Assembly (NCBI RefSeq): GCF_038396675.1
Contig: NC_088931.1
Coordinates: forward strand, 22,792,501 to 22,856,500
Reading direction: 5' to 3'
DNA: 64,000 nucleotides
DNA from: Hydra vulgaris
Taxonomy: Eukaryota > Cnidaria > Hydrozoa > Anthoathecata > Hydridae
The translations under genes were made by a program, and so were the position numbers. Below the pieces are notes generated by a model. The model worked only from the letters and a program-made list of their open reading frames with translations, was not told where the DNA came from and made no database searches. The first letter of the stretch is position 1, and each line of letters starts with the position of its first letter. Below, one piece after another: positions 1-11,639 of this stretch.

Positions 1-681
1 ATAATAATTTACTCTATTACGAGTGCATATTAACCTCCCTTTTTCTTTCTACATTTTCATATACATGCCATAATAACTACCATTTTTTCATATTAAATTA
101 TAACTTAATAACATAAAGTTATAGGTATACATATTAACAATATGTTAAAAAAACAGTCGCATAAACAATCAACTTCCTGATTCGATGCAATGAACAAAAT
201 TTTTACGTTTAGAAAATGCTGTTTTCAATTCAAGATTAATCAATGTTTACATTTCGTTTAAACTTAAGAGATTGGTATTAAACTTAATTTAAATATTCTA
301 CACTACAGTGAAAAAAATACTTTTTTTTTTTTGTAATTAATTATATTATCAAATAAAAAATTTCTTTATTGAACTCTTCCATGATAGTTGTTTAATGGTA
401 TTTATGTCAAAAAAACATAATCTTTTTAACTAAGCATGAGACTTAATTTAAAATGGTGGCTGAGATGCATACCGCAAACTTGAGAACCGGGAAAGTGCGA
501 ATTTATTTACGATCCGGAAAGATAAATTTTAAAGACAATAAATTATGGTCTTAAAATTTTTTTCATTAGAATATTTTTCATTTTGAATTTCATTTTGAAA
601 CACCGCACTGCATACTCAAATATCTAGTATGTTAATACTGGTATCAAATGAGGATGACTTGCAAAAAGTTTAGGTAATTGG
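1..681. other. AT-rich stretch without recognisable gene
   Basis: I see no open frame of useful length, no transposase or RT motif and no RNA gene on either strand. The sequence is A/T homopolymer-rich, as in the rest of the intergenic space here. Confidence 0.5.
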
Positions 682-1038
682 AGCTAACCAAACCCCGTCC
701 CAACTCCTAACTGTCCCCGTCCAAGAATTGCGTCTCCTACGATCTTAGTTTGTTTTTTCTAAGTTCTGTCATGAGTTAGATCAAAATTTGTCAACAGACT
801 TCAGATTTTATCAAAAAATCTCCTTTTGTTTAAGATTTATGACCAAATAAATTTTAAAGTTCCTCTCATTTACCCCTGAAATAACTTTGAACAGTCGTAA
901 CTTTTAAATGATAATTTTTTTTGATGATATTTGACATCTGTTGATAAATTTCGATCTAGTTCAATATTAAAAAAATTTGAAAACTCCTTTTAGGTACCAT
1001 ACCCTAGGGTAGGGCTGTTAGGGGCCAAAGGGTTAGCT
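682..1038. mobile_element. Foldback/MITE-like inverted-repeat element
   Basis: The outer ends GAGCTAACCAAACCCC (left) and, read on the minus strand, TAGCTAACCCTTTGGCCCC (right) are inverted relatives. Further in, the block at about 771-826 is an imperfect inverted copy of about 908-966 (shared core CTGTTGA.AAATTT.GATCTA). No coding sequence lies between the arms, so this looks like a non-autonomous long-inverted-repeat MITE. I could not identify a target-site duplication, so the limits are approximate. Confidence 0.5.
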
Positions 1039-1440
1039 ACAATCACTTTATCACAGTGAAAAAAAATTATTTGGTCTATGCGGTTAGATTATTATCTATT
1101 TTTTGCTTATCATATATCATTATTTCATATATCAAAATATAATATTATAGAATTGTTCGTAGGAGGTTAATATTTTACTTTTACAAGCTACCAGAAAATT
1201 AAAAGCTACTCTAAAAGTGTCATCTGCGTTTTTTAGCGCTTTAATATAGTTTGGACTGGGCTCTTTAACTTTTCTTTTTCACCTGAATAATTGTCGTAGT
1301 TTATCTTTTACAATTTAACCTTTGTAATATTGTAATAACAAGACTTTAATTACTACTATTATAATAAATTCTTTTCATCAAATTTAAAATTTTTTTATCA
1401 TATCAAAGAATTCATTTTTTATGTCGATGAATTCGATAAA

Positions 1441-1483
1441 ATGTTGCTCAATATGTACCTTCAAGGTACATATTGAGCAACAT
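1441..1483. repeat. Perfect 21-bp-arm hairpin
   Basis: Bases 1441-1461 and 1463-1483 are exact reverse complements separated by a single C (1462). Pairing stops abruptly at both outer edges. There is no associated gene. It resembles the other abrupt hairpins at 52824-52907 and 55131-55181 and may be a template-switch inverted duplication. Confidence 0.85.
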
Positions 1484-2320
1484 ATTATCGCCCTTCCCCC
1501 ACCCCTAAATTTCTACTGCTTGTAGTGAACAGCTCTGTATCCATGACTGAGTAGAGCTTAATGAATTTTCTAAACAGCCATGGGCTATTTTTCAAAATTT
1601 CTAGTTACTTTAATGTATTTGGCAGTGGGTTCTCTAAGTCTCTTTAAAAGACAGCTTAAAACTGTCTATGTTTTTAAGCAACTTGCAAGCATTGATTTCC
1701 AAACGATACATTTGAATCTTTAAAATCTTTAACGATATTTAATACGGAAACAAGTATTGTCTTTATTAAACAAAGAAATTCATGATAAACAAGTAACAAC
1801 TAATAAACAGAGAAAATTATGTTTAATTAAATATATCCAGGAAGCCAAGATATTGACCAAAAATTGTCCCCAGGTATCACAAAGGCTCTCTGTAGGCCTA
1901 TGTCATTGCCCTTTTTTTTTACAAATATTTATTAGTACGAAAGAATAGCAAATTCACATGAATTTTTTTTTTTTTTTTCAAATTATTATTTTTATTTTTT
2001 ACAATTGCTGGTTTTAGAAAGAATTTTCTGCTTTTTGTATTTTATTTTTATCTTTTAAAATTTTCGAGTTTCTTTACTAAATGGTCTGGATCCACCGAAT
2101 TAAAAAATTCTGTTTAACAAAGTTTTACAGTAGCATTAGAGTCACATATAAAAAGCTATAAGATAATCAAAAACACATAGAAACTTTATTTGGTACACAT
2201 AAATATATGATTACATGGCTTGTTATACTTAATATATTGACAGACATGTACGAAATTTAAATAAAAACTAACATTTATTTTGTTTTGAAGTTAATATTAG
2301 GGTTTTCTAGTTTTAAAATA
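1484..2320. other. Gene-free AT-rich stretch
   Basis: Contains only T-rich and A-rich runs and a random-looking 63-codon open frame at 1757-1948 without recognisable motifs. Nothing supportable as a gene. Confidence 0.5.
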
Positions 2321-2329
2321 CGTTCTTAA

Positions 2330-3960
2330 AATTATTTATGTTTAGAACGAGTTTTTTTAATAATATTTTTAGAGAATTCGGGTTATCTAATTTTGTAATT
2401 GAAATATATTTTTGGATATAAGTTTTGTTGTAAAGATAAGGTACGCGGTATGAAATAGAGAAATGTTTATTTTTATTTTTTTATTGTACATTAATGTTTC
2501 ATATTCCTCGAGTGTCAAATTGTCTATTGCATTTAAAAATGTCTATTGCATTTAAAAAATCACATTTTAAAAAATGTGATGGAACAAGTCCAAGTTCATA
2601 TTTTAGCATGAATAACAGGTTTGGAGAGATGTTAATTTTGATGAACATTTAATGCATTAAGTTTTAGTAAAGATTCAGCATAAGTGAATTTATCTTTATC
2701 AAAGACTATTCTTGCAGCATGTTTTTGATGCCGATAGAGTGCCACTAGGTTGGACCAATGGGTACATGCCCATGCTATGTTACCATATGTGTAATAGGTT
2801 TGTAAAAAAACAAAATAAAGATGATTTAAATTTTTCTTTGATTGGAATGCAATAGAACGTACTTTAATAGAACGGTTTTTTCTGTATTCAATGATAATTT
2901 TTTAGATTTAAACCAAGTATTAAGTTTTTTAAGTTCAATACTTGCAGTTTCAAAGAGTTCCGTGATAGAAGTCAATGAATAAAACAAATTAGTATCATCT
3001 GCAAATATTATGGCATTGCGTTTGTTTGAGACTTTTGAAAAATCATTAATGTATGACAAGAAGACTAGAGAAGCTAGAATGGAACCTTGGAGAACTCCTT
3101 ATTTGATTTTAGGCAATTTTAAATAGATATTTTCATCCTTAATAACACATTGATGCCTGTTTATAAAATTCTCTCAAACCGGTGTAAAACTGCATTTTTA
3201 AATCCATATTTTTCCATTTTTTTAAGTAGTGTAGCATGATCAACAATGTCGAATGCTTTTTATAAGTTAATAAAGATTCCTAGAACAAATTTGTTGTTTT
3301 CAAAAGAGTCATTTATTTTATTTACAAAATCTAATATTGCATGTTCGGCTGAATGATGCTTTTAAAATCCGTATTGTTTTTTTATTTAAAACATTGTTAT
3401 TAGTTAGACATTCATATAGTATATAGTAAGTTACTCGTTCAGGGAGTTTAGAAAAGACAGGAAGGACTGAGATGGGTCTGTAGTTATTTAGTGAAAATGG
3501 CTCTCCGGTTTTATATATTGGTACAGCATTTTCAATTTTTTTTTATCTGTAACAGTTCCTGTTATAATTAAAGAAAATAAAAATTTCTAATATAGGTTTG
3601 TTTTATACCGGAAAGACACTTGTTACTACGTTGCTACAAATCTTATTGATTCCTGGTGCAATTTTAATTTTTAGAGAGTTTTTTGCAACTTCGAGTTCAT
3701 CATAACATAGTTATTTCATTTGAATTTTAGTTTGCTATGTAGGTCTGTTAGATAGATTTCAAGAGGTATCTGGACATTCAATTCTGGAAGCCATGTTAAT
3801 GCCAATTTTTGCAAAGAAACTGTTGAAATGTTCCGCAATAGAAATTTTGTCGTTTGCTTTTTTTCATAATGTTCCATGATTTTTGATTCTGAAGTGGCCT
3901 TCTCTCAAGTTACCTTTTCTATCTAAGGTGTCTCAAAACTGCATGTTAACAATTTATCAC
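2330..3960 (-). pseudogene. LINE (CR1/L2-type) reverse transcriptase relic A
   Basis: Minus-strand translation gives, from about 3400 downward, a degraded RT domain. A motif-A-like LGIFIN..KAFDIVDHATLL is followed by a broken GVLQGSIL block, then YINDF and the catalytic-loop motif FADDTN near 3000, and then the C-terminal KHAARIVFDKDKFTYAESLL signature near 2700, typical of CR1/L2-like non-LTR retrotransposons. Several in-frame stops and shifts interrupt it, so it is dead. No endonuclease domain is visible, consistent with 5' truncation. Limits come from where recognisable coding fades. Confidence 0.8.
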
Positions 3961-4649
3961 CATGTCTTCGTTTCAAGGGATTGGTTGGATTCTACCAGTT
4001 AGAAGTACATATAGATTTTTTTATGTTTCATTGCTAAATAAATGTATAAATTGTTGAAATATTTAAAATATAGTATTGCCATAGTTTATTGACAATAACA
4101 AGGACTTCTTTGACTTTTAAATATACTTATTATTCTATTATTAAGTGTTTATATTATTATAGCATTTGTTTATTCAGGTGCATTTCATTAAAGATGAGCA
4201 GTGTATAAGTGAGACAGTTGTGTGGCTATGCAACATAACAACATTTGGTATCATGTAATAGTTACCAAAGTAAATTTTATTATTTTGTTTATTTTGATAT
4301 TTTATTTTCAATATTGTGCGTTTATAAGCCAAATACTGTTTTATTTAAAAGTAGTTTATCATTTTAATAATTTGCTCTACTATTCAGATAAATGAAAATA
4401 TCGCCAAAGTTTTTGAAATGGAGTAGGTAACAGCATGTGACAAATTAAAATTGTCTGGTTCTTATCTGAATGACGAATTTAGCTGTCTACAGTGGTATAA
4501 ATCTATTGTTTCATTTTTATTGTTCGCTAATACCAGTGTTTCTTAATTAATAGTTTTTTTTTTTTTGAAAACTTAAAAAAATATCTTAATAAAATTGTAG
4601 AGTATTAAGCATTAGATGTTTTACCTTTTTTTTGAGTGAAAAAAATGAA

Positions 4650-5080
4650 ATAAAGTTTCTTTTAGTGAAAAAGATTATTTAATGTTTTAAATTATGACCT
4701 GATCCAATATGAAATAGAAATCGTGAGAATTTTTTTTTTCTTCAGGCTAAAGTTTCTTGTTCTTCTATTTGTTTTAATTTGAAATAAGTTATCTGAAATA
4801 TAAGATGGGACTAATTTATGTTTTAAGTTAAGCATGAATAAAATATTTTGATATATGTTAATTTAGTAGGCGTTTAGTGCATTCAAGGTTTTTAGTATGG
4901 TTTAGCACGGATGAATTAATTTTATTAAAAAGCAATCTTGATGCATATTTTTGACTTATATAAAGAGTATGCAATTGCCCGTGTTATATTAGCAATTGCC
5001 CGTGTTATATTAGCAATTGCCCGTGTTATATTAGCAATTGCCCGTGTTATATTAGCAATTGCCCGTGTTATATTAGCCAA
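4650..5080 (-). pseudogene. LINE 3' coding fragment with in-frame 21-bp tandem repeat
   Basis: Minus-strand reading gives YKSQKYASRLLFNK and then QNILFMLNLKHKLVPSYIS, the C-terminal region of the same broad CR1/L2-type LINE class as relics A and B. The upstream end consists of the 21-bp repeat array (4971-5075), and the Tc1/mariner element at 5101 may have cut the LINE here. Stops and shifts mark it as a relic. Confidence 0.6.
4971..5075. repeat. Five perfect copies of a 21-bp tandem repeat
   Basis: The unit begins GCAATTGCCCGTG and ends TTATATTA; five identical copies run head to tail at 4971, 4992, 5013, 5034 and 5055. Read on the minus strand in the frame of the adjoining LINE fragment, each unit encodes the seven residues ANITRAI, so the expansion is a multiple of three. 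Zero divergence between copies implies recent expansion. Confidence 0.95.
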
Positions 5081-5100
5081 TTTTTTTACTTTGTAGAGTA

Positions 5101-6335
5101 ACGGGTGATGCGTAAGTTATCAGACAAAATAAAAACGTCAATAACTTATTTATAAATGAAAAAAAAAACTATTATTATATTTTTTTATACAAAGTATTTA
5201 TCTTTTAATAAAAATAAGCTATTTTTTAAATGAAAAAGCACCACCGTTTGCAATTGATCTCAATTTTGCTCTAACGCCTTTTATAAGCGACTGTAAAAAA
5301 TTTAAATCGATTTTTTGTAGTTTTAATTTAATTCGATCAATCAACACTTGCTCTGTTGAAGCTTGCCAATCTTCCTCGTAAACCTTTTGTTCCAAATGCC
5401 CCCAAAAGTTTTCAATTCGATTCTTTATTAACGTAATAGACATATTGGTCCATCTAATTTAGAGAATCTTTAGAATAATGAGAACTTGCTGAATCTGGCC
5501 AAAATAAATAGTTAAAGTCTCCGTGATACTTGTGAATGAATGGAAGAAGTCGTTTTTAAATACATTTATCAATATAGATCGATGAATTAATAGCTACAGC
5601 CTTGAAAGTGCGAAACAATGGGTCGGACATACCACGGTAAGATATGGTTATCTACATTATTAGTTTTTTTTGGAAATTTCTTTTTTTCTATAAAACGAAC
5701 TCTTTCGGACATGTTTTTTTGTTGTTTGTGTAGTATCTAGAATTTCCAGGCATATTGTCCCCTGAAAACAAAAGTATTTTTTGTCATAGATAACCAGTAG
5801 CGATTTTGAGTTATAGTTTTTTTTTGCTTTTAATTGTTGTTCTATAGTGTATTTTGGAGTTTTTTCACGTTTTCTATATTTAATATTCATTTTTTTCAAC
5901 TAACGACCAATTGTCGATTGATTTACACCGAATTTAAAACCTTTTTTTCTCGGACTGACCCCTTTTTGATTGTTGATAAGTCTCGTTAATTCGGCTTTCT
6001 TTTCTCTAGTCCAGGATGTTGGACGACCAGGGTGCTTTTTATCAGAAAAATATTGAACAAGTCTTTTCAGGTTATCATATATTGTCCTTCGCGCAAATCC
6101 TTCCTTTTAAAATGATTTACAATTTCTTTTTTTTATATATTAGGTTTATTTGCAAGAAACATTTGAGTCGCTATCGAAAAGATTCTCGTTCAGCTGCATT
6201 TAACCTCATTTTAAATAATTGTTTCAAATAATAAACATGTTTTATAGAACGTCCATGCCCACGCATAAAACCACAAAAACAAATTATAATATTCAATTAA
6301 ATTCAGATTTGTTTGATAACTTCCGCATCACCCTT
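5101..6335 (-). mobile_element. Tc1/mariner-superfamily transposon, complete length
   Basis: Terminal inverted repeats of 28 bp with three mismatches (5101-5128 and 6308-6335; shared core GGGTGATGCG.AAGTTATCA) are flanked on both sides by TA (5099-5100 and 6336-6337), the target duplication of this superfamily. The length of about 1.2 kb is typical. The interior encodes a degraded transposase on the minus strand. Confidence 0.88.
5219..6235 (-). pseudogene. Tc1/mariner transposase pseudogene
   Basis: Read on the minus strand, the N-terminal part (about 6080-5900) contains a helix-turn-helix with GRPTSWTREKKAEL and GVNQSTIGR, interrupted by a stop before LKKMN. The middle (5899-5660) carries KYRKREKTPKYTIEQQ and VIYDKKYFCF, where the first catalytic Asp is expected. 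The C-terminal part (5443-5219) has IENFWGHLEQKVYE and LIKGVRAKLRSIANGGA, the usual end of the family. Stops and frameshifts between these blocks show it is inactive. It lies wholly inside the TIR-bounded element 5101-6335. Confidence 0.85.
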
Positions 6336-6337
6336 TA

Positions 6338-6746
6338 TCTTAGTGTTTTTTTGAAACATTAGTGTTTATTGTACTTATATTGGCTTTTCAAAATATATTT
6401 TTGTCAACAAGTATCTCCAAAATTTAGTTGTTTTAGTTTTTTTGATGTTTACATTATCTATTTTATATTATTTGTGTATTATTTTTTTGATCTTTGAGAA
6501 TGAAGCGGTCACACACTGCTCAAATATGCTTTGGTCACACTGATCTAGAGAATAAAGTAATTCAGGCAGAAACTTATAAAATATTGTTTGTAAGCGGTCG
6601 GAAAATTACAATTGACTAAAAATAATTTTTAACTGATGCAAATTAAAATATTTTATAGCAAAAGGGGTAAAATAAAAAAATACATATATATAAAAAACAA
6701 ACAAAAAAAACTGAACTTTCAGGCTTGACAAATACTTTTTGAGATT
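6338..6746. other. Short intergenic stretch downstream of formiminoglutamase
   Basis: Probably holds the 3' UTR of the minus-strand gene at 6747. I found no canonical AATAAA on the minus strand close to the stop codon. Confidence 0.35.
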
Positions 6747-7670
6747 TTATCTTTCAGCTATACCCAGTAAGAAATAATAAATCATGTTAACAACTAATCT
6801 AGCCGTGCGATCTTCTTCAATGTTTGGATTGAACTCACTTAAATCTAATAATTTGGTATAAGTATTTTTACCTGCTAAATAGCAAATATCTACAGCATCC
6901 TGCGCAGATAACCCAATAACAGAAGGACAACTAACGCCTGGGCAATCGGCGCCTGTTATAGAATCAATATCAAAAGAAACAAACAATGGTCGACTCTTAA
7001 AATCGTTAAGCACATTTTTAAAACATTCATTTGCACCCTTCTTGTGTATCTCAGATAGCCATACAATTTTACCGCTTTTACTTTGAATATATTTTACATG
7101 CTCTGCAGAACATTGACTGCCTTGACTAGCAAATTCTAAAAACATTCCCTTATCTTTAATATACATCTCATCCTCAAGCAATTGGCGAAAAGGACTTCCT
7201 GAGTGAGCGAGACTGCCATTAATAAGAGGACGCACATCAAGATGAGCATCAATATTAACAACTCCTATATTTCCAGATTTCATTGAAGACATGAGGCCTT
7301 TAGCATTGGGATAACTTTGATCATTACCTCCTCCAACAACAATAACTATAAAACCATCATTTAACAAACTAGAAACTTCTGATGCTAAAATTTCATGATT
7401 ATTTTCAAGCGAGTCACTAATCTGTATATCACCACGATCCTCAAAATGAATATTACTCAAATCAATGTTAAATTCTGGATTAATTACCGTACCCATTTTT
7501 TCTAACTTTTTGCGAATGCAACAAGGTCCATTTTTAGAACCAACACGACCATTGTTCCGTTCAACTCCAATATCACATGGATACCCCAAAATTGCAACTT
7601 TTGCCTTCTTATTACCAGAGTAAGGTAGTTGCAAAAGATCTCCGAGACGTGGATCTCCAATTTTAGACAT
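6747..7670 (-). CDS. Formiminoglutamase (arginase/ureohydrolase superfamily)
   Basis: Predicted 307-residue enzyme that hydrolyses N-formimino-L-glutamate to glutamate and formamide in histidine catabolism, using a binuclear Mn site. Visible motifs: GGGNDQSY at residues 113-120, NIDAHLD at 139-145 (D141, H143, D145), HSGSPFR at 156-162, SFDIDS at 232-237 (D234, D236) and LSEFNP around E279. Asn116 replaces the arginase His ligand; as I recall, the Trypanosoma cruzi formiminoglutamase also has Asn there, plus a redox-active Cys pair that C32 and C243 here would match. The frame is open upstream to 7766, but I chose the Met at 7670 because residues before it are low-complexity and a TTTTTTCAG acceptor lies just upstream. 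The coding sequence is uninterrupted. An agmatinase-like specificity is the main alternative. Confidence 0.87.
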   Translation of the reverse strand: MSKIGDPRLGDLLQLPYSGNKKAKVAILGYPCDIGVERNNGRVGSKNGPCCIRKKLEKMGTVINPEFNIDLSNIHFEDRGDIQISDSLENNHEILASEVSSLLNDGFIVIVVGGGNDQSYPNAKGLMSSMKSGNIGVVNIDAHLDVRPLINGSLAHSGSPFRQLLEDEMYIKDKGMFLEFASQGSQCSAEHVKYIQSKSGKIVWLSEIHKKGANECFKNVLNDFKSRPLFVSFDIDSITGADCPGVSCPSVIGLSAQDAVDICYLAGKNTYTKLLDLSEFNPNIEEDRTARLVVNMIYYFLLGIAER

Positions 7671-7683
7671 TTTTTGGTTTGAA

Positions 7684-7700
7684 CTGAAAAAATATATATC
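7684..7700 (-). promoter_or_regulatory. 3' splice or spliced-leader acceptor before formiminoglutamase
   Basis: On the minus strand a polypyrimidine run ends in TTTTTTCAG, followed after 13 bases by the ATG at 7670. It could be a cis-intron acceptor with an upstream non-coding exon, or a trans-splice acceptor. Hydra is known to add spliced leaders, but the sequence alone does not decide. Confidence 0.5.
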
Positions 7701-8564
7701 CAACAGTAAAAATAAATAGTAATTATTAAATTTTTTGATTGAAAATAAATACACAATAATAAACAAATAAGTGATAAATTAAACAAATGCAACAAAGGAG
7801 CTAAATAGTATAAAATATGATTAGAGAGAGAAAAAAAAAGTAGAACTAATTTAAATTCTACAAAATTTATTAAGTTAACACAAATGTAAAACACAAACTA
7901 TACATAACAATAATACACAAACTTGTGTAATTCTAAAGTAATAATCTCTATATATAATAAATTAAATTGTTAAAACAAATAAACTATTATTTTACTTTAC
8001 ATATAAGTAATAATTCTTACGTTTTTATAAAATCAAAATAACTTAAAACAAAAGTTAAATTTGATAGAAGATAAAACTCAAAAAAAATTGGCACATGATT
8101 TATAGCATATTCTAATTATAAAATATCAATAAAAATTTCCAAATATCTTAGCTTTACCAATGGTTGTTTTTTGTTATTGCATTATTTAAATTTTTAAATA
8201 AAATTAGGCTGTTAGGAACATAAAAGAATATTTGTTGTTCATTTTATAACTAACAAAAAAGTTTTAAACAAGTGTAAAATATTTAATATTTAAATGCTGT
8301 ATGAGATTAGAAAATTCTTTAAGAAATATAAAAATAGATTTTCAAAACATTTTTGTAATTAAGGCAAATAGTTTAACTCCAAAAAATTTTTCAAAAAAAG
8401 ATCACTATTACTCATTGACTCATTGAAAGAATTAAAAAAAAAAAAAAAAAAAAAAAAACCTGTTATAAAATAACAGGGAAAAAAAAAGATATTAACACTA
8501 TTAACTTCTATTTTTCTTATAGAAGAATTAAACAAAAGCCTTGATAAAACTATAGCAAAATAAA
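7701..8564. other. Intergenic or 5' intron, AT-rich
   Basis: No coding signal. Contains an A-run and, at 8459-8477, a small inverted repeat (CCTGTTAT / ATAACAGG, 3-base loop). This may hold the promoter or 5' intron of the formiminoglutamase gene and the 3' UTR of the gene at 8565. Confidence 0.4.
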
Positions 8565-9071
8565 TTATAAACTTTTGTCTCCAGCACTGTCATTGGAAAA
8601 AATTTTCAAGGTTTTGTTTTTACGCCTGAATGAATTCCTTAAGTTATGAGCCCATGTAGATAAAAGTTTTGACTCATTGTTTGGCATATTAACAGATCTC
8701 CCATAATGCTCGATAACTAAACGTGGTGGTGAACCATCAAGTCTTTTTTCAAAATAAAATCTTACACACGATCCAGTCAGTTTAAGCCCTGAAGAATATT
8801 CATTCCCATATATATCACAAGTATGTTGTGCCTCCCAATACTTAATACATTTCCAACGACTTATCTCTAAGTGTTCAGGTGACATGCACATCTCTGGTCC
8901 AATTTCCTCTATCCATGAATTTATCTTTGTTACACCTTCATCACGATCTTGAAGACTTGGGTCCATTTCTAATAGAGAACCAACAACATTGTCTAAATTT
9001 GGTTCATTGTTTTTTGTATTTGAATGATATCTTGCATATGTGGGCTCATTTTTAAAGCAACTGTTTCCCAT
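8565..9071 (-). CDS. Unrecognised 168-aa protein with N-myristoylation-type N-terminus
   Basis: The frame is intact from ATG to TAA, with a balanced, non-repetitive composition unlike the low-complexity frames around it, which supports a real gene. It begins MGNSCFKNE: Gly2 with Ser4 and Cys5 fits N-myristoylation plus palmitoylation, so membrane attachment is likely. Residues about 30-80 are acidic (LEMDPSLQDRDEGVTKINSW). The middle, with WKCIKYWEAQHTCDIYGNE and GSCVRFYFEKRLDGSPPRL, looks like a compact alpha/beta domain. The tail is basic (NSFRRKNKTLKIFS). No transmembrane helix or catalytic motif is visible and I do not recognise the family. It shares strand with the formiminoglutamase gene, about 0.9 kb away. 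A spliced upstream exon cannot be excluded. Confidence 0.7.
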   Translation of the reverse strand: MGNSCFKNEPTYARYHSNTKNNEPNLDNVVGSLLEMDPSLQDRDEGVTKINSWIEEIGPEMCMSPEHLEISRWKCIKYWEAQHTCDIYGNEYSSGLKLTGSCVRFYFEKRLDGSPPRLVIEHYGRSVNMPNNESKLLSTWAHNLRNSFRRKNKTLKIFSNDSAGDKSL

Positions 9072-10270
9072 TATTTATCATATTGTTTTGGTAAATAATT
9101 TTTTACACTAAATTAAAACAAAAAACATCCATCCAACTATTTCTGGAAAAAAAAAAAAGATGTTTATAAATTAGAAATATGAAACAATAAAAAAAATTAA
9201 CATTCTTAAATTATTGTCACTATTTCAGGCTGTTAAGGTGTCATTTGTTTTCCTTTTGTTTTTTTTATTTATTTTTATGTGTGTTTAACTTAATAAGTTA
9301 ATTGATGTATTTTAACTGTAAAAAATTCAACAAAAAAAGAAAATATTACAAAAACATACCAAAGATAAAAAAGAATTAAAATAAATTAATGTATGAGACC
9401 TTTAAAGATGAAAAAAATGACAACTTGAAAGCTGCTACTTATAATTTTTAAAACCATCTTGAATATTAGGGGTAAAGTAGCCTAAATTGGAACATCCAAG
9501 GAATAAATCATTTTTTACAGTAAAAAAAAAAAACTTTGAAAGCCTTTGTTAAATGAATAATATAAAGTTATAACCTCACTTTAACCTTATTAGACTTTAA
9601 TAAATTCATCATTATTAGAGCTAAATTTAGATTTATTAACCTACCGCTTCTACTCAATTTCTACATTTCTAACATTTTTACAGTTCTAGCTTAAATTTTT
9701 GGTATTATTAATCCTGCGCTCTTATCACCCTTTCATACACCTATTATTGATATTTTTTTAACTATTAATTTTTTGAAACCCTGAACACATTTCTGGAACA
9801 AATTTATATAATATCATATATACATAAGAAGCAAATTTGCAACATCTCAGTCTTTATGTGGTCAATGGACATATAAATATGTTAATACTATTATTTTCAA
9901 CAAGAAAATATTTAGTTAACTTTATTACATTTAGGTGCTAAGTCCTGTTTTTGCTAAAACTTGTTTTATAATACAACAACAACAAAAAGTTTAAAGAGAA
10001 TTTACAAAGAAAATTTTGCTTAGATAAAATTTTTTCATTATCAAATTTTCTTTCAAGAAATATCTTGACTAACTAAAGATAAGGTGCAAAAAATCTTGAC
10101 ACTGTAAAGGTTTAAATGGTTTAAAAGTTACTGAAAGGGTGTGCTGTGTTTGAGAACATTTTCATAAGCTTATTTTTAACTCAACAAACACATTTGCGTA
10201 GTGTAAAATACATTTTCTAATAATTTCTTTAGCCAAAATGTTAATAATCAATCAGTAAACTATAATTTAT
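9072..10270. other. Gene-free AT-rich stretch
   Basis: No recognisable coding, RNA gene or transposon ends. Probably contains the promoter of the minus-strand gene at 8565-9071. Confidence 0.4.
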
Positions 10271-10277
10271 TTATATT

Positions 10278-10280
10278 ATA

Positions 10281-10354
<74 letters not shown>

Positions 10355-10522
10355 TGTGTGTGTAACATACATACATACATACATACATACATACATCAGT
10401 ACATACATGCATATGTATCTGTATGTGTGTGTTTATATATGTATGTAACATACATACATACATACATACATACATACATACATACATACATACATACATA
10501 CATACATACATACATACATACA

Positions 10523-10553
<31 letters not shown>

Positions 10554-10575
10554 GTATCTATATGTGTGCGTTTGT
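10278..10575. repeat. Compound microsatellite (TG)n and (ACAT)n
   Basis: A long (TG)n tract (about 10281-10352) is followed by short and long (ACAT/CATA)n tracts (about 10366-10396 and 10448-10550), linked by TATGTATCTGTATGTGTG-like spacers. The spacer occurs twice, so part of the array is itself duplicated. Open frames here are artefacts of the repeat. Confidence 0.95.
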
Positions 10576-10589
10576 GTGCCTTTTTTAGT

Positions 10590-11359
<770 letters not shown>

Positions 11360-11639
11360 GAAAGCGTGCACCCTTGATCATAAAATCCAGGGCGCATTAT
11401 GCTAATAACATTCTCCTAAATTGATAATAATTGTAAAACTAATATTGACTATAAAATATATATAAATATGTATATATACTTTCTTAAAGTTTATTAGAAC
11501 CATAAATATAGAAAACTCGAAAATAGTTTTATAATTTTGTCTTTCGTAAATTTTTGTTTAGTTTTTTTCCCCCTGGATTTTAGGATCAAGGTAGCATACT
11601 TTCCACTATACATATATGTATATATAATCTATTTTTTGT

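Noticed and set aside
4971..5075. CRISPR-like array
   Set aside because: The five units are directly abutting identical repeats with no spacers; an ordinary tandem expansion.
7502..7894. 130-codon minus-strand ORF overlapping the formiminoglutamase start
   Set aside because: Shadow frame; its upstream part is low-complexity hydrophobic sequence and the rest is an out-of-frame reading of the enzyme gene.
8459..8477. Hairpin next to an A-run resembling a bacterial intrinsic terminator
   Set aside because: The context is eukaryotic; an 8-bp-stem hairpin in AT-rich sequence near an A-run has no terminator meaning here.
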